From contig CANUEZ040000116.1 of the NCBI GenBank assembly GCA_948099385.1, forward strand, positions 14,357,501-14,421,500: 64,000 bases of DNA. Reading direction: 5' to 3'. Source of the stretch: Fasciola hepatica (taxonomy: Eukaryota; Platyhelminthes; Trematoda; Plagiorchiida; Fasciolidae). Position 1 is the first letter of the stretch. Each line of letters starts with the position of its first letter. Shown here piece by piece: positions 12,790 through 23,579 of the stretch. The position numbers and the translations under genes were made by a program. The notes beneath the pieces are model-generated. The model ran no database searches, was not told the DNA's origin, and was given only the letters and a program-made list of their open reading frames with translations.

Positions 12790-13040
12790 AGACCTCCGAA
12801 CCAGCGACTGAAATTCCTCGGTGATGTTGTGCCCTTGACGTTAAGCCTGCAGGATTAGCTCCTGATTTGACATGAAGCTACTGCCAGGGTTCAAAACACT
12901 GGTGAATTTCAGCCAAAACGTTCATCAAGTGTGTGCTAAATCTCCTTTTAGTATTGTTTATGTCGCGCGAAACTATAGCGAAGTCCGTCCAGTAGTGAGT
13001 CTTATCAAATTTGATTCGAGTTTCACCCTTGAGTCCGGGA
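12790..13040 (-). pseudogene. BEL/Pao RNase H domain remnant
   Basis: One minus-strand frame reads THYWTDFAIVSRDINN, RRFSTHLMNVLAEIHQ, EPWQ, a stop, then LHVKSGANPAGLTSRA. This closely follows the BEL/Pao RNase H pattern, in which YWTD supplies a catalytic aspartate and N-P-A-D-x-x-S-R-G closes the domain. The stop sits where family members have a tryptophan, so a TGG to TAG change is likely. It lies about 0.8 kb upstream of the integrase on the same strand, the order expected for Pao pol. RT and protease further upstream were not found, and no LTRs were found. Confidence 0.75.
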
Positions 13041-13139
13041 GACTCTAACGGCCAATATTTTTGCGGTCAACTATAACCGTGGAATTTTCCAGGTCTTCTG
13101 GGCATAACAGGACAGGACGGGATTCCAGGGCGAGAGTGG

Positions 13140-14240
13140 GTGCGAGCCTAACATGCGTCTAGATACTTCCACCGGCAGGGTTTGGGAGACTCGCCCGGAG
13201 CTGGTGCTTCAAATTCGATTTCAGCTTGCATAACTGAAGAAACTTTTCTGACCTTCAGGGGTAAAAATGAATGGACAAGTAACAAATCAACGTACGCTTC
13301 ACTATATATACTTGCGAACGGTGAGTGGATTTCTGCGGGTGTCTTACTAGTGTGGTGTGATGACATTTGTCGGGGCCGACGGTATATTGGGCGTCTTCTT
13401 GTTGTTACTTCTCACTTGTTTCCTACCAAGGTTGCCGTGATGGTGTTCGCTTGAAGGATGCTCGGGATTTTCTAGTTCCCCAGTGCATTTACTGAAAGAA
13501 TGGCTGAAGCGGCGGAATTGAGGGAGAAAACAAGAATGTAAACTGGAGAGGAGAGAATCTCAAAAATCGATCAGCAGAAGAGTGGAAGATGAAATGGTAG
13601 ATGAAATCACAATGAAATTGAACCGTTTGGTTGAATTGGGAAGGTATTCGAAAAGATATTCCACAGTGCTATGGCACCATCAGCAGTGTGAGACATTGAA
13701 ATCAACCTCCGCTACATATTTGGCATGAATCCGATCAATTTTAGAACCCGTGGTACGTTCAGTGCCTGTGATTTTCACGTGGTGACCTGTCGTATGATGA
13801 CAGAGAGGCAAGTTTTCTGAACCCTTTTGCTCAGGAGCTGGCATTTTCTTTCTCTCTTTTTTTACTTTTTTTCTTGTAAGTGGTTCAGGTTTCTATTCTT
13901 TAGTTTCCTCCGGGACTCATTTAAACCACATTTTTTTTCGGTGGTCTAGCATCGTCTCTCACTTTCTGGTCGGCCGCCGCGGTCGGATCCAAAGTCAACA
14001 TTATTCAGTAAAGCTTTTATACGGCATATATATAGGAGCCAAATGGAGGGTTCTATATATCAGTCCTTCGTTTCGTATTTTTGGAAACCTACTCCACGCC
14101 AATAGCCTTATTTTTTATGTGATCTTTGGCAATAAGAGTAGCACCGGTCTGCCCCATGGCGTAAAACAGGCTCTGGTCTATGCCAGTAGGATCGCACCTC
14201 ACAAGCTGTGAAAAGGTTTGGTTTTGTCTGTGGCTACAAG
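13140..14240. other. No gene recognised
   Basis: Overlapping open frames on both strands at 13148-13454 may be the 5' extension of the BEL/Pao remnant, but no RT or protease motif is visible. 13850-13960 is T-rich. The rest shows nothing I can support. Confidence 0.35.
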
Positions 14241-14249
14241 GGGTGAGAA

Positions 14250-14315
14250 CAATAATAATGGTGTATTTCTCGACTGGGATCAAGACACTTGGACAGGACA
14301 TGATCACAGAGTACA
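14250..14315. repeat. Short repeat with AAT microsatellite end, diverged copy
   Basis: AATAATAATGG is followed by TATTTCTCGACTGG and, about 40 bases on, by CATGATCAC. The same order occurs at 31986-32070 and, inverted, at 51266-51342, where the core is the 16-base palindrome CTCGACCATGGTCGAG. This copy has lost the palindrome. It is probably the end of one interspersed repeat family. Confidence 0.5.
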
Positions 14316-14509
14316 GCTTATCATAGTAGTGGGAAATATTTACAACTTTGAAAGGTCGGGTTTGCATATCTCCGCAACAGCACGATAGAACTGGACAGTG
14401 AGCAAATTAACTAAAGTAGGGAAGGTTAAATAGGGGAGGGCAAAGTGGTTTCGGCTTCGGGAGCTAGGTGTTGTGGAGGGTTCGCCAAATGCAAAGCTCC
14501 TGGTTTAAG

Positions 14510-14790
14510 CTTTAATAAAGTGTGGGAAGACGGAGTATGTGCAAGAATGGTTTAAAAATTGGTTCACCGAGTTATCATAGAAAATTTCGGAAGTACAGAA
14601 TGAAACACTTGGGCACAACGGCTGGTAGCTAGAAGGATCGATATTGAAAGACCGGAGGGAGGTTTTTACCGGTGAATATCCGGAAAAGGTGGAGAGTAAG
14701 TCCAATGTCAAATAACCAGTTACCAAAGTCAGCTGAGTGCTGAGTTGTATTTCACTGATGCCACCCCAGCTGCACATAGCCCACCGCCGA
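14510..14790 (+). pseudogene. Diverged copy of a duplicated exon-like segment (copy 1)
   Basis: The plus strand reads TEYVQEWFKNWFTELS, a stop, KISEVQNETLG, and later GEYPEKVESKSNVK and SCISLM. The segment at 17700-17910 reads WFTKWSNELSKKNQEV, LVDWLPEGSMSKNRAEIT, and NKYPDTVANVRSSINKVSGV in the same relative frame. Similarity at the protein level over about 90 codons suggests both descend from one coding exon. This copy carries several stops. On the minus strand a 189-codon frame (15074-14505) overlaps; I cannot exclude that it is the coding one, since both strands are conserved between copies. Confidence 0.45.
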
Positions 14791-15374
14791 ATTACTTTAT
14801 CATGCCAGCGACCGATGGGCAAAGAAAAGGCTGACATTCCAAGGCTGAAACAACGCTGTTCATCCCAGTTTGATGTAAAGATTATAAATGTCCTGATTTG
14901 AAGGATATTTGGGCTGGTTGACTGCGTTACAAGAGCGGTACCAATTGTTTCAAATGCCTGTGACTCGCCCGGCGGCAGCCATTCTGGTCGTGTTTTGTTT
15001 GCCGAGGTAATATATCTGCCCCTTTCTTGTTTTGGTGCTGATGCCCCCCGCCGGCCGTAAAGTGTTAGTAACATACCAGATTATCATTTACTGATCGATA
15101 AATAATAACCTAAACAGTAAAAGCCGTGTTTTCGTGCTATAATTGTACTTATAACATAATGAGGTGTATTGTGTAGATGGAGCAAACCTCACGTTGCTGT
15201 AAATGATACCCACGTAACTGTGTGAAATCCACTATACTTTGATATGTTCTTATTGAAAGCCCTGATATCGTATAACATCTCCAGTACTGTTTCCCATTAA
15301 ATTATGTTGCCGTTTCAATACGCTTGCTGTTAGTACATAAATGTACTTGTCGACATTGTTACGTGTTATTCCAG

Positions 15375-15507
15375 GACAAGATCCGATATGACAGGACAAA
15401 AGAGATCCCATTCGGAAAAGAAGGAGCTTAGCTCACTGAAGCGTGCTATTCTTGGTGAAGCTACACTGTGGAAGCATCGGTTTGATTGCCCTAATTGGGT
15501 TTGCCAG
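15375..15507 (+). CDS. Candidate internal exon, unknown protein
   Basis: The segment is flanked by a good acceptor (GTTATTCCAG before 15375) and donor (CCAG/GTAAGG at 15508). One frame is open throughout: TRSDMTGQKRSHSEKK, then LSSLKRAILGEATLWKH, ending FDCPNWVCQ in phase 0 at the donor. The product is basic and Lys/Ser-rich. I do not recognise a domain. If the exon is real, it belongs to the gene-like region 14.4-22.1 kb. An ATG at 15388 is in frame, so it could also be a first coding exon. Confidence 0.45.
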
Positions 15508-15737
15508 GTAAGGTTATTCAGTGTCAATTTTTATTTTCTCTTCGGCTTCGAAATGTTTGAGAAATACGGGTGAATGCAGAACTGTGATTTTGGTAGATGT
15601 GTTCCATGAGGGACAGCGATATGCTATTGCAAGAGGTGCACGCGGTCTGCCGTGTGCTTCCACGTCACAACCAACAATGATAAATAGATAACTCTATCGA
15701 ATAGCGGTATCCCAAATGAAGTAGTGTCAGCGGCTCA

Positions 15738-16037
15738 GACAGTTTGTGAACCCGAAGGTACATCTGGAGAAAGGCCGAAAGTGTCATTTAAACCCCGTTT
15801 CTATGGTCATTTAGGTATTCGTTACGTTGTTGACCAGCCTAAGACGAGCGACAAAATGAGAATAGATCAGTGCCCTGTTAGGCTCACTATCGAAGGCTTT
15901 CATTCGGTATCGCCTGAAGCTGGCACAACAAAAATGTATCTTGAAGGCTGTAAGCAAAGATATACCAAACATACGGCGGGACCTAACGACCTTGTTGCGC
16001 ACACCGCGGGATTGTCCTATCACAAATTTGGAAAACA
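15738..16037 (+). CDS. Candidate exon following 15375-15507
   Basis: After a possible acceptor (GCGGCTCAG) the plus strand stays open for about 100 codons in phase 0, beginning TVCEPEGTSGERPKVSF and ending LSYHKFGK before a donor-like GTGAGT at 16038. Phase 0 agrees with the donor of the exon at 15375-15507, so a 230-nt intron between them is consistent. No known domain is seen. A minus-strand frame of 113 codons overlaps it, which lowers confidence. Confidence 0.35.
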
Positions 16038-16289
16038 GTGAGTATATACACATGGGTTTAAGTGAAGTATTCCAAATGCATTTAAACAACATCAAAGCTG
16101 TACCCGACGACGTTTTCTTCAGTTGAATAGTGACGGATCTTCCGTCTTTCATTCGTCGGACCCCCAGTTGTGGCCTGCCTTTGCCAGAGCGGTTTAGACC
16201 TTTTGCTTGACTGCTCTTACCACGTTTTCATTGCGGTCGTGGCAAACCACCAGACGTTTCATCTTATTTGGATGAAAATATCAGAGTGA

Positions 16290-17180
16290 CAACTTTTGCC
16301 GAAAGAAGGCCTCAAGTTTGGTGAAAGGTTTAGTAAATGTCATCTGTCATCCATAATGTGTGATGCTTTGGCCCGGGCCTTCGTCAAACAAGTGAATGAT
16401 CTTACGGGCTTCCGCGGCCATGATAAATGCATTTAGCCTGGGTTTCACTGCCACAAAGAGATGATATTTCCACTTTTCAAGGGCAAACTACGTGATAACA
16501 AGGCTTTTCTATTACGTCGACACCACGAACATCGTGGTGGCATGAGTCTTTTTCTTGCCCTCTCTATTGACACGGGTAATACTTCCCATCGGTTTACATG
16601 CACCTTGTGTGCTTGGGTGTGGTGGAAAGTTTCATCGATCTGCGGCTATTTGGGCCGCATGACGCATTTATCCGCTCGAACAAAGCAGCTACTGCGGAAC
16701 TAAGCAGCCGTATGCTTCAGTGACACCCAAACACAACGTCTGCCTTTCAGTGAATTTATCGACACATAGGTAATGTTGAAAGATGGAACGCTACAGAATT
16801 TTCGCGTGTCCCTTTTGTGTTTTGTGGCTGATTTGTCTGGAAGGATTCTTGCTGGAAGATGCATGTGATCACTTTATGTTATTTTTTGTTGCTTTTTGCC
16901 TGCTGTGCCGCCCACTGTTGTACAAAACTTGTAATGCCTTTGCAGAAGCCTTCCTGCGTATACCTGTACAAAAATTAGTTCCTATATGGTATTTCTAGCA
17001 TCGTGTACAATGTCAGCGCGGTTATTGATTCATCGGCAGAAGTTCTTCATCACGGTGAGCCGGACTCATTTTCAAGTTTTCCATTACGGTTTTTATTACG
17101 GACACTGAAGTTCTCCTTCCGATGTCTCAAAAATCCTGTACAGCAACTGTATCGGCGTTTGCATGAGCAAGCAATCTCGG
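16290..17180 (+). repeat. 891-bp direct repeat, left copy
   Basis: This segment recurs at 18208-19098, exactly 1918 bases downstream and in the same orientation. Comparing lines by eye I find one difference, A at 17174 against C at 19092. Several small frames are present in both copies, but none resembles a known protein. The near identity implies a very recent duplication, gene conversion or an assembly artefact. The 1028 bases between the copies contain the broken exon pair at 17.6-18.2 kb. Confidence 0.9.
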
Positions 17181-17599
17181 CATATTGCACAGCTTCAAAA
17201 CGTCGTTTGGTCTCCATGGGGTAGAGTCAGCCAGCCTTGAACAAATTTCGAATCAACGCAGGGAGCCTCTCAAGCAGCTTGCAACCTCATTCGAAGCGAA
17301 GGGAACAGGTGAAAAGCAAATGCCAATAAACCTAGCCCACATCTATCGAGGACGAGCTAAAACTGCTATCAATGGATACTCCTTGCTAGACCCAGAGTAA
17401 AGCTATACAAAAGTGGGGAAGATTCCCAAAGACATGCCTGGTCAACCACTGAAAGTGGCCCAAAATTTAATCAACGGTTCTATTTTCACAACAACTTGAA
17501 GTATCCACGTGTTCCAAAATTTCGGTGCTCAAATCTCACTGACAGTAAGATAGGGCCAGGCAGAGTTCAAGTTGACTTAAGTGAGAACGGTTAACGCGG

Positions 17600-18207
17600 G
17601 AAGTGCAAAGCAGTTTCTATTTCAGGAGCAGGGTGTTGTGGGGTTTGCCAAGTGCATAGCTCCTCGTTAAAGCGTTATTGATGTGTGGGGAATATGGAGT
17701 CTTCGCAAGGGTGGTTTACAAAATGGTCCAACGAGTTATCAAAGAAAAACCAGGAAGTATAGTAGGAAATGCATGAACTCGTTGACTGGCTGCCTGAAGG
17801 ATCCATGTCGAAAAACCGGGCAGAGATTACGGCCAATAAATATCCAGACACGGTGGCGAATGTCAGATCATCAATCAATAAAGTCAGCGGAGTGTTGAGT
17901 GGTATTTCACTGATGTAATTCGGACAAGTCCCCAGGCCGGTGGACCGGGGCATGGGAACCTGAAGAAGGAGTGAGCATGTGAGGTCATATAAGTTTATTT
18001 TATTTGTCCCTTTTATAGGTGCCTACTAGGCAATAGGGAGAAAGCGAAGTTCCACTTGGAAGTTTGCATGAATATGAAGTGTGCATGAAATGGGATGTGC
18101 TGTCGAGGCAGCATGAGAGACGGTCGGACTTTTAGCTGGAGATTTCAAAAAAAGTTCATTGAGGAGACAGTCGGCTGGAACGAAAAGACGGAGCAGTTAC
18201 GTCAAAC
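17600..18207 (+). pseudogene. Duplicated exon pair (copy 2), broken
   Basis: Two exon-like blocks occur. 17700-17910 matches the segment at 14.5-14.8 kb. 18019-18196 matches the exon at 21854-22033, preceded by the same type of T-rich acceptor (GTCCCTTTTATAG). Its last part reads GRTFSWRFQKKF then IEETVGWNEKTEQ, against GWTLNWGLQKEF and IEETVGWNEKTEQ in the intact copy. It is two bases shorter, has a stop near its start, and its donor has decayed from CAG/GTACGT to CAG/TTACGT. These changes mark it as a pseudo-copy. The right-hand 891-bp repeat begins at 18208. Confidence 0.6.
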
Positions 18208-19098
18208 CAACTTTTGCCGAAAGAAGGCCTCAAGTTTGGTGAAAGGTTTAGTAAATGTCATCTGTCATCCATAATGTGTGATGCTTTGGCCCGGGCCTTC
18301 GTCAAACAAGTGAATGATCTTACGGGCTTCCGCGGCCATGATAAATGCATTTAGCCTGGGTTTCACTGCCACAAAGAGATGATATTTCCACTTTTCAAGG
18401 GCAAACTACGTGATAACAAGGCTTTTCTATTACGTCGACACCACGAACATCGTGGTGGCATGAGTCTTTTTCTTGCCCTCTCTATTGACACGGGTAATAC
18501 TTCCCATCGGTTTACATGCACCTTGTGTGCTTGGGTGTGGTGGAAAGTTTCATCGATCTGCGGCTATTTGGGCCGCATGACGCATTTATCCGCTCGAACA
18601 AAGCAGCTACTGCGGAACTAAGCAGCCGTATGCTTCAGTGACACCCAAACACAACGTCTGCCTTTCAGTGAATTTATCGACACATAGGTAATGTTGAAAG
18701 ATGGAACGCTACAGAATTTTCGCGTGTCCCTTTTGTGTTTTGTGGCTGATTTGTCTGGAAGGATTCTTGCTGGAAGATGCATGTGATCACTTTATGTTAT
18801 TTTTTGTTGCTTTTTGCCTGCTGTGCCGCCCACTGTTGTACAAAACTTGTAATGCCTTTGCAGAAGCCTTCCTGCGTATACCTGTACAAAAATTAGTTCC
18901 TATATGGTATTTCTAGCATCGTGTACAATGTCAGCGCGGTTATTGATTCATCGGCAGAAGTTCTTCATCACGGTGAGCCGGACTCATTTTCAAGTTTTCC
19001 ATTACGGTTTTTATTACGGACACTGAAGTTCTCCTTCCGATGTCTCAAAAATCCTGTACAGCAACTGTATCGGCGTTTGCATGAGCAAGCACTCTCGG
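18208..19098 (+). repeat. 891-bp direct repeat, right copy
   Basis: This is the right partner of 16290-17180. Sequence to the left of each copy diverges immediately before CAACTTTTGCC. Sequence to the right diverges after CTCTCGG or TCTCGG. It has no target duplications, terminal inverted repeats or coding motif that would make it a transposon. The 1918-bp period suggests tandem duplication of a unit containing the broken exon pair. Confidence 0.9.
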
Positions 19099-19099
19099 A

Positions 19100-19955
19100 T
19101 AACAGCAAATCATCTGAGGCCATTCGCGATGATGTTGGAAATCCGGCTCACCTTTTCCGAGTGTGCTAGACTGTCACGGTGGTAAAGGGAAGCGTTCTGT
19201 CCTGCTTACCATCGAACAACATTTTCATGGCCGGCGGAAGTCCAGCCTATGTGGAAAGCTTTTCCGATGGTTCCATAAGTGTTCGATATTTTCTAAACCC
19301 AAGCGACTTCTTCCTACTCCTATGAGATCCAATTCCTTGTACATTTTTTCTATCGACAGAATGGATGGCAATGTTGTCGAGGTTTCCGTCAATACTATTT
19401 TATGTAAATGTCCCCGTACTTGTCTTCCCGGTAGTAAAGTTTTGATACTTATACTACATACCTTGAAAAAGTGAAACTTCTCTCTTTGAAGCAGGTGTGT
19501 CAGACTTCTATCGGTTTTTTAACATGCTGCCGAAGTAACTGACCTTTTCAGATGTAATTGGTTGCCATGTTCGATGTTGATGACTCGATAGCCATTAATT
19601 ACAGCAAGTGGCCTACTGGTGAAAACCAAAAGCGTTGGCCAAAGTCCTAAACTTTTCAGGCTTACCAACGCATGTTTTTGGATGGGGGTTGTTGGACAAA
19701 AGGATGCCGGCATACAAGTTCCAAGAAATTTATCACACAAGTAACACTCCCAGTTACATGTTTTCTCCTCAGATAATCTCAAAAACGCAAACAAATTCGA
19801 AAGGAACTTCCCTTCCGAATTTCGAATGTCTGCGTTATAGGATGACACATTATCCATGGTACCATTTTCGCAGCGGTACACCCTTCTCCGCAGATACATT
19901 GTTATACCTTGTTACATTCTTCTAGAATAACAGTATCATTACCACCGGATGACAG
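19100..19955. other. Intron-like or unassigned sequence
   Basis: Frames of 90-126 codons occur on both strands, with no recognised motif. If the spliced gene at 19956-20850 is real, this stretch would be upstream intron or earlier exons. A T-rich acceptor (CATTCTTCTAG) at 19915-19925 is an alternative start of the first exon. Confidence 0.3.
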
Positions 19956-20665
19956 TACTATCGAGATAGCTCTTATCGCAGAGAATTCAAAAGGAATCTC
20001 CAATACGCCCTCCCGCACTCCCCCGGTGACCTTATGGCCCTTTTCCATTCATCACCGAGGTAAGTCTAGAGCAAACTTCTCATTCGATATTACTAATAGT
20101 CTACCAATGTTGGCATCTCAGAGAAGGCCAACAGAAGATGACGCAATGTCAAAAGTGGCTAGTCCCAGGTATGTTGCGTGAAATTCACTAACACCGCTTT
20201 ATTTCAATAAGCACAACGCAACTAGAAGCAACGCCAGTATCTCCAAAGCATAAATCCCCTTACGCCAAGAAGCGGACAGGTAGTTTTCTCATGATCAACA
20301 GCTACCAGACCACTTTGAAGGCACGCCGTCAAACCCAAATGGCATTCGCAACGACAAGGAGTTGATGGTCTCGAAACCGAATAGCATTATTTGTCGCCTG
20401 GATGCGACAACCACCACGGCCCATGAGCCCTCACAAGCAGACTATATCAATCATCATCTGAAACCGGAAGAACATCTTACAGGACTGGATAACTTTACGG
20501 GCACTGTAAGTGACAGATTATTTCTGCATCATAACTTAAGGTTATTGCACCCAGTCGTCACATATGCACCGACCTTGGGTCCAGTATCCATCGAATGCTT
20601 TCGTCTTTGATGGAGGAGAACCTGGCTCTCAGGTGCGATTGGGCCAGAAAAATGGGAAAACTGCG
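19956..20665 (+). CDS. Candidate spliced gene with 29-49-nt introns, unknown protein
   Basis: A chain of exons can be read in phase: 19956-20059 (tentative start), 20100-20168, 20212-20279, 20309-20505, and 20555-20632 or 20665. Donors are GAG/GTAAGT, CAG/GTATGT, CAG/GTAGTT and ACT/GTAAGT. Acceptors are AATAG, AATAAG, ACCAG and CCCAG. The implied introns are 40, 43, 29 and 49 nt, and each junction preserves the frame. The product is Ser/Pro/Thr-rich, with blocks such as SPKHKSPYAKKRT, FEGTPSNPNGIRNDKE and LKPEEHLTGLDNF. I do not recognise a domain. Introns this small are known in flatworms. The first exon has a competing frame, so its start is unsure. Confidence 0.5.
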
Positions 20666-20736
20666 GTAGGAATTTTCGAATTTCCTAAAGCTTTCATTGA
20701 TCAGTCTATTGTGATGTAACTACTGTTTATTAACAG

Positions 20737-20850
20737 ACGCCATATAATCCACCTCTCGTTTTCGGGAGTCGTCTACTTCGGAGACGGAGCGTGCCATGAG
20801 GCGACGGTTTACCGACGCCACAGATCTCAGCTCAAATCGGAAATGGCCAG
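20737..20850 (+). CDS. Candidate exon (phase uncertain)
   Basis: It is flanked by a good acceptor (GTTTATTAACAG) and a consensus donor (CCAG/GTAAGTTC at 20851). One frame is open across it (HLSFSGVVYFGDGACHEAT, YRRHRSQLKSEMA) but needs a phase-2 junction. The phase-0 frame expected from the preceding exon instead reads TPYNPPLVFGSRLLRRRSVP and stops at 20797-20799. So it is either the last coding exon of the gene above or an internal exon after an alternative upstream junction. Confidence 0.35.
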
Positions 20851-20971
20851 GTAAGTTCACTGATCACGCGTTCGTAGTTCTACGATAAGTATACCATTTA
20901 CACAAAAGGCGATAAAAAATGTCATGCTTCACTTATCTTTAGTTAAATAAACACCGGTCCGGAGTCGGTAG

Positions 20972-21085
20972 TATATATATAACTATAGTCATATATACAT
21001 ACGTATGTATATAATTATGCATGTGTACATTTATATACGTATATATATATATATGTGATCATATATGCATTTGTATATATATATA
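20972..21085. repeat. AT-rich dinucleotide repeat (TA)n
   Basis: The stretch is a compound (TA)n/(TG)n tract with runs such as ATATATATATATAT broken by ACGT and CATG steps. It is a simple sequence repeat with no coding content. A similar tract occurs at 27283-27335. Confidence 0.9.
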
Positions 21086-21853
21086 TAATCGCTCCATCAT
21101 TCGCCCTAATTCCATGGGTCACACTTCCGTCTTCCTTTAAACAGCTTGGAGCAAAACATTTTGGTGGGGAGCAGTTTGTTCAATAAAAGCAGGTTGTGTA
21201 TATATCCACTTCGTCAAACTTTTATCTGGTACATCTCAGCGTTTTCAAAGGCTAACGAAAAGGTGGTTTAAAGTTAGTCTCATCTAGGTTGAGCTGGCCA
21301 TTGTAAAACGCTAGATCATGCCGTTCTTAAGTAAGCATTACTTTCAGAACGTATTAGGAGAATGGAGCTTGAACGCGCGTTTGGAATGCGGTAGCGGCCA
21401 ATCATAAAATGGCTCTAGCGAAATGTGTGAAAATGAGACCGTTCACTTAGGAAACTTGATCGATTAGTTGATTAACTAATTAGTGTCGTAAATTCCGGAC
21501 AAGATAGAACTGAATGATCGTTAGTGATGCGTACGCGATTTTAAAGTTGGTTTTAAATTTAAAAGTGGACCGGAATCATACTAAGATTTTGGATTCATTC
21601 CGGTATGCCCTTCCTGTGCCGGCACCCTGCTGATAATACAGCGGGTAAACTACCGGCAACCTACTGACTCTTCTCCGTAAAGAGTCCGGCAGTTTACCGG
21701 CAAGCCACCGGAACCGGTCTGGATCCGGTCCACGGCCCATTTATCACCACTGCATTTGGACAAGTCCCTTGGCCGGCTGACGGTGGTATGGTAACCTAGA
21801 GAAGAAGTAAGACTGTGAGGTCAGATAGGTCAACTTTGGTTGTCCTTTTTTAG

Positions 21854-22033
21854 GTAACTCCATTGCGATATAGAAGGAACGGTAATACACTTGAAAGTGG
21901 GCATCAAGCGGAATACTTCAAAAGGAATGTAGTGTGCTGCCAAGGCTGTGTGAAAAACGGTTGGACGCTTAACTGGGGACTTCAAAAAGAGTTCATTGAG
22001 GAGACGGTCGGCTGGAACGAGAAGACGGAGCAG
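21854..22033 (+). CDS. Candidate intact exon (paralogue of 18019-18196)
   Basis: An excellent acceptor (GTTGTCCTTTTTTAG) precedes a 180-nt segment that is open over all 60 codons and ends at a donor CAG/GTACGTC, phase 0 at both ends. The product reads VTPLRYRRNGNTLESGHQ, then EYFKRNVVCCQGCVKNGW, then LQKEFIEETVGWNEKTEQ. The broken copy at 18019-18196 keeps most of the last 30 residues, which argues that it was coding before duplication. It is rich in Cys, Trp and charged residues. I recognise no domain. Sequence shared with 17.9 kb begins at about 21757, inside the upstream intron. Confidence 0.55.
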
Positions 22034-22049
22034 GTACGTCAAACCAAAG

Positions 22050-23420
22050 ATGAAGAGATGGAATGTGGGTACGCAAGTCCTACGGCAGTGGTTTGCAGAG
22101 GGCCAGACCAGAGGCGACAACGGATATTATGTTGGATGCAAGGATAAACGTTTCCGTATACACAAGGAAAGAATATAGAGATGAGCTTCGACCAACAGCG
22201 AGTGACTGGTACGTTGTTTCATAAAGTTCATGTTTGACACTGACGGCGGGTCATGAATCAGGGCCCAAGCATGGGCAGGCCAACTAGACACAACCGGCTG
22301 TTCGTGGGGAAAGTGACTGGGTAGCAGACAAAAATGGACTAAGTTTGCATTGGTTGGCGAAATGGAGAGGGTAGACTGAACGTGCAACGACGACGGTAGG
22401 ACTTTGGTCATGATTTGGGAAACACAACGGCCGATTGGAGGGTGTGCTGGAAGTAATTGTTGGTCCATTGCGCGATGTCGTTTCATGCCGGGATTCCGCT
22501 TTTGTTCTCAGGTGAAACTTTCATGGTGGCTTGTAACCCGGGTAACAGTATTGTAACCGCAGTGGTATGCTTTGTAAGAGGCTCAAACTTACCATCGGCC
22601 AGCGTGAGTTTAGGCCGGGACAATGACCGTCCAATGTAGAAAGTAGTCCAGTCTGGTCAGTCTGATTCATCTAGCCCGTGCAGTAACCTGAGAGTAGCGC
22701 TTAGTGGACCGATGGCTAACCAAGCGGCCGGATTGAACTAAAAGGAGACCAGATATGTGGCAGTTTGGAGGATGTTCCAGCTGTGGGTTATGACTAACGC
22801 ATCATTAGAACTCGAACGATCACAATTTTAGGGGAGTAATCAAGGCCTAAAATCCTTGGGGAGATCGGCAATCTGTAAGTGGTTTCAGCTGTGGGTTACG
22901 ACGGCAAGTGAGGGCAATATATGATGAGTTAGGTGTATTCGTTTTATTAAGGCGAGGGTAAGGCCTCATTTTGGGGGTCGATGACACATGCATGTGCCTC
23001 GGACAGGACTATAAATTCCAGTGTCGAAGCAAAAGCCAGGATGGAGTGTGTGGACGGGAATAGGCCATAGATTTGATAGTGTATAAACCGCTGCAAGTTG
23101 ATAGAGTCGAGGTGTGGCGGAGAGCTTTATGCGTGACAGGATTATTTTCAACAGGAGGTGGGTGAACAAATTTTTGACGTCCTATTGGGGAGATGGAAAA
23201 ATAGGCGAGTTTTCGATGAACTTGAACACTGATATTGTTTGTAGCCCAGGTTGGCGGTTCGTATCCGTTGGTGGTCACTGAGCTTGGAGTTTAGGTCGAA
23301 ATTCCTCCAACACCTGTCAAGGTGACTCCATCAGTGTGTAGGTGAGGTGACCCGCACTCCTCTGTGTTTACTTGGAGCTTACTCTGGGTTTGATCCTGAC
23401 CTATCATATGACCCCGACCT
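22050..23420. other. No gene recognised
   Basis: Short frames occur on both strands, including 119 codons on the minus strand at 22486-22127, with no family motif. TTCCAGCTGTGGGTTA appears at about 22778 and recurs in variant form near 22888; a related variant lies near 32097. A variant of the motif GATGAACTTGA near 23214 also occurs near 28137. These hint at shared old repeats (possibly 3' ends of minus-strand elements) but do not define one. Confidence 0.3.
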
Positions 23421-23579
23421 CAGGGGTTTACTAATTATAGAAACTTGACATTCCGACCTCTATGCGAAAACGTCCAAATTTGGTAGCTTGGTTTTTGACC
23501 TTTTGTGACTCCGACTGTATTTGGAAACTTAAACTCTGGTTTATTTGGCTGTTCGGTTTTTCGTCCTTCTTGTCTTTTG

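Noticed and set aside
13850..13990. T-rich stretch and a GC-rich GGCCGCCGCGG site as promoter or CpG island
   Set aside because: Too short, with no adjacent gene start; composition alone is not evidence.
16461..17224. Several 70-80-codon plus-strand frames in the 891-bp repeat as small genes
   Set aside because: They are repeated only because the DNA is duplicated; no motif, splice sites or codon pattern support coding.
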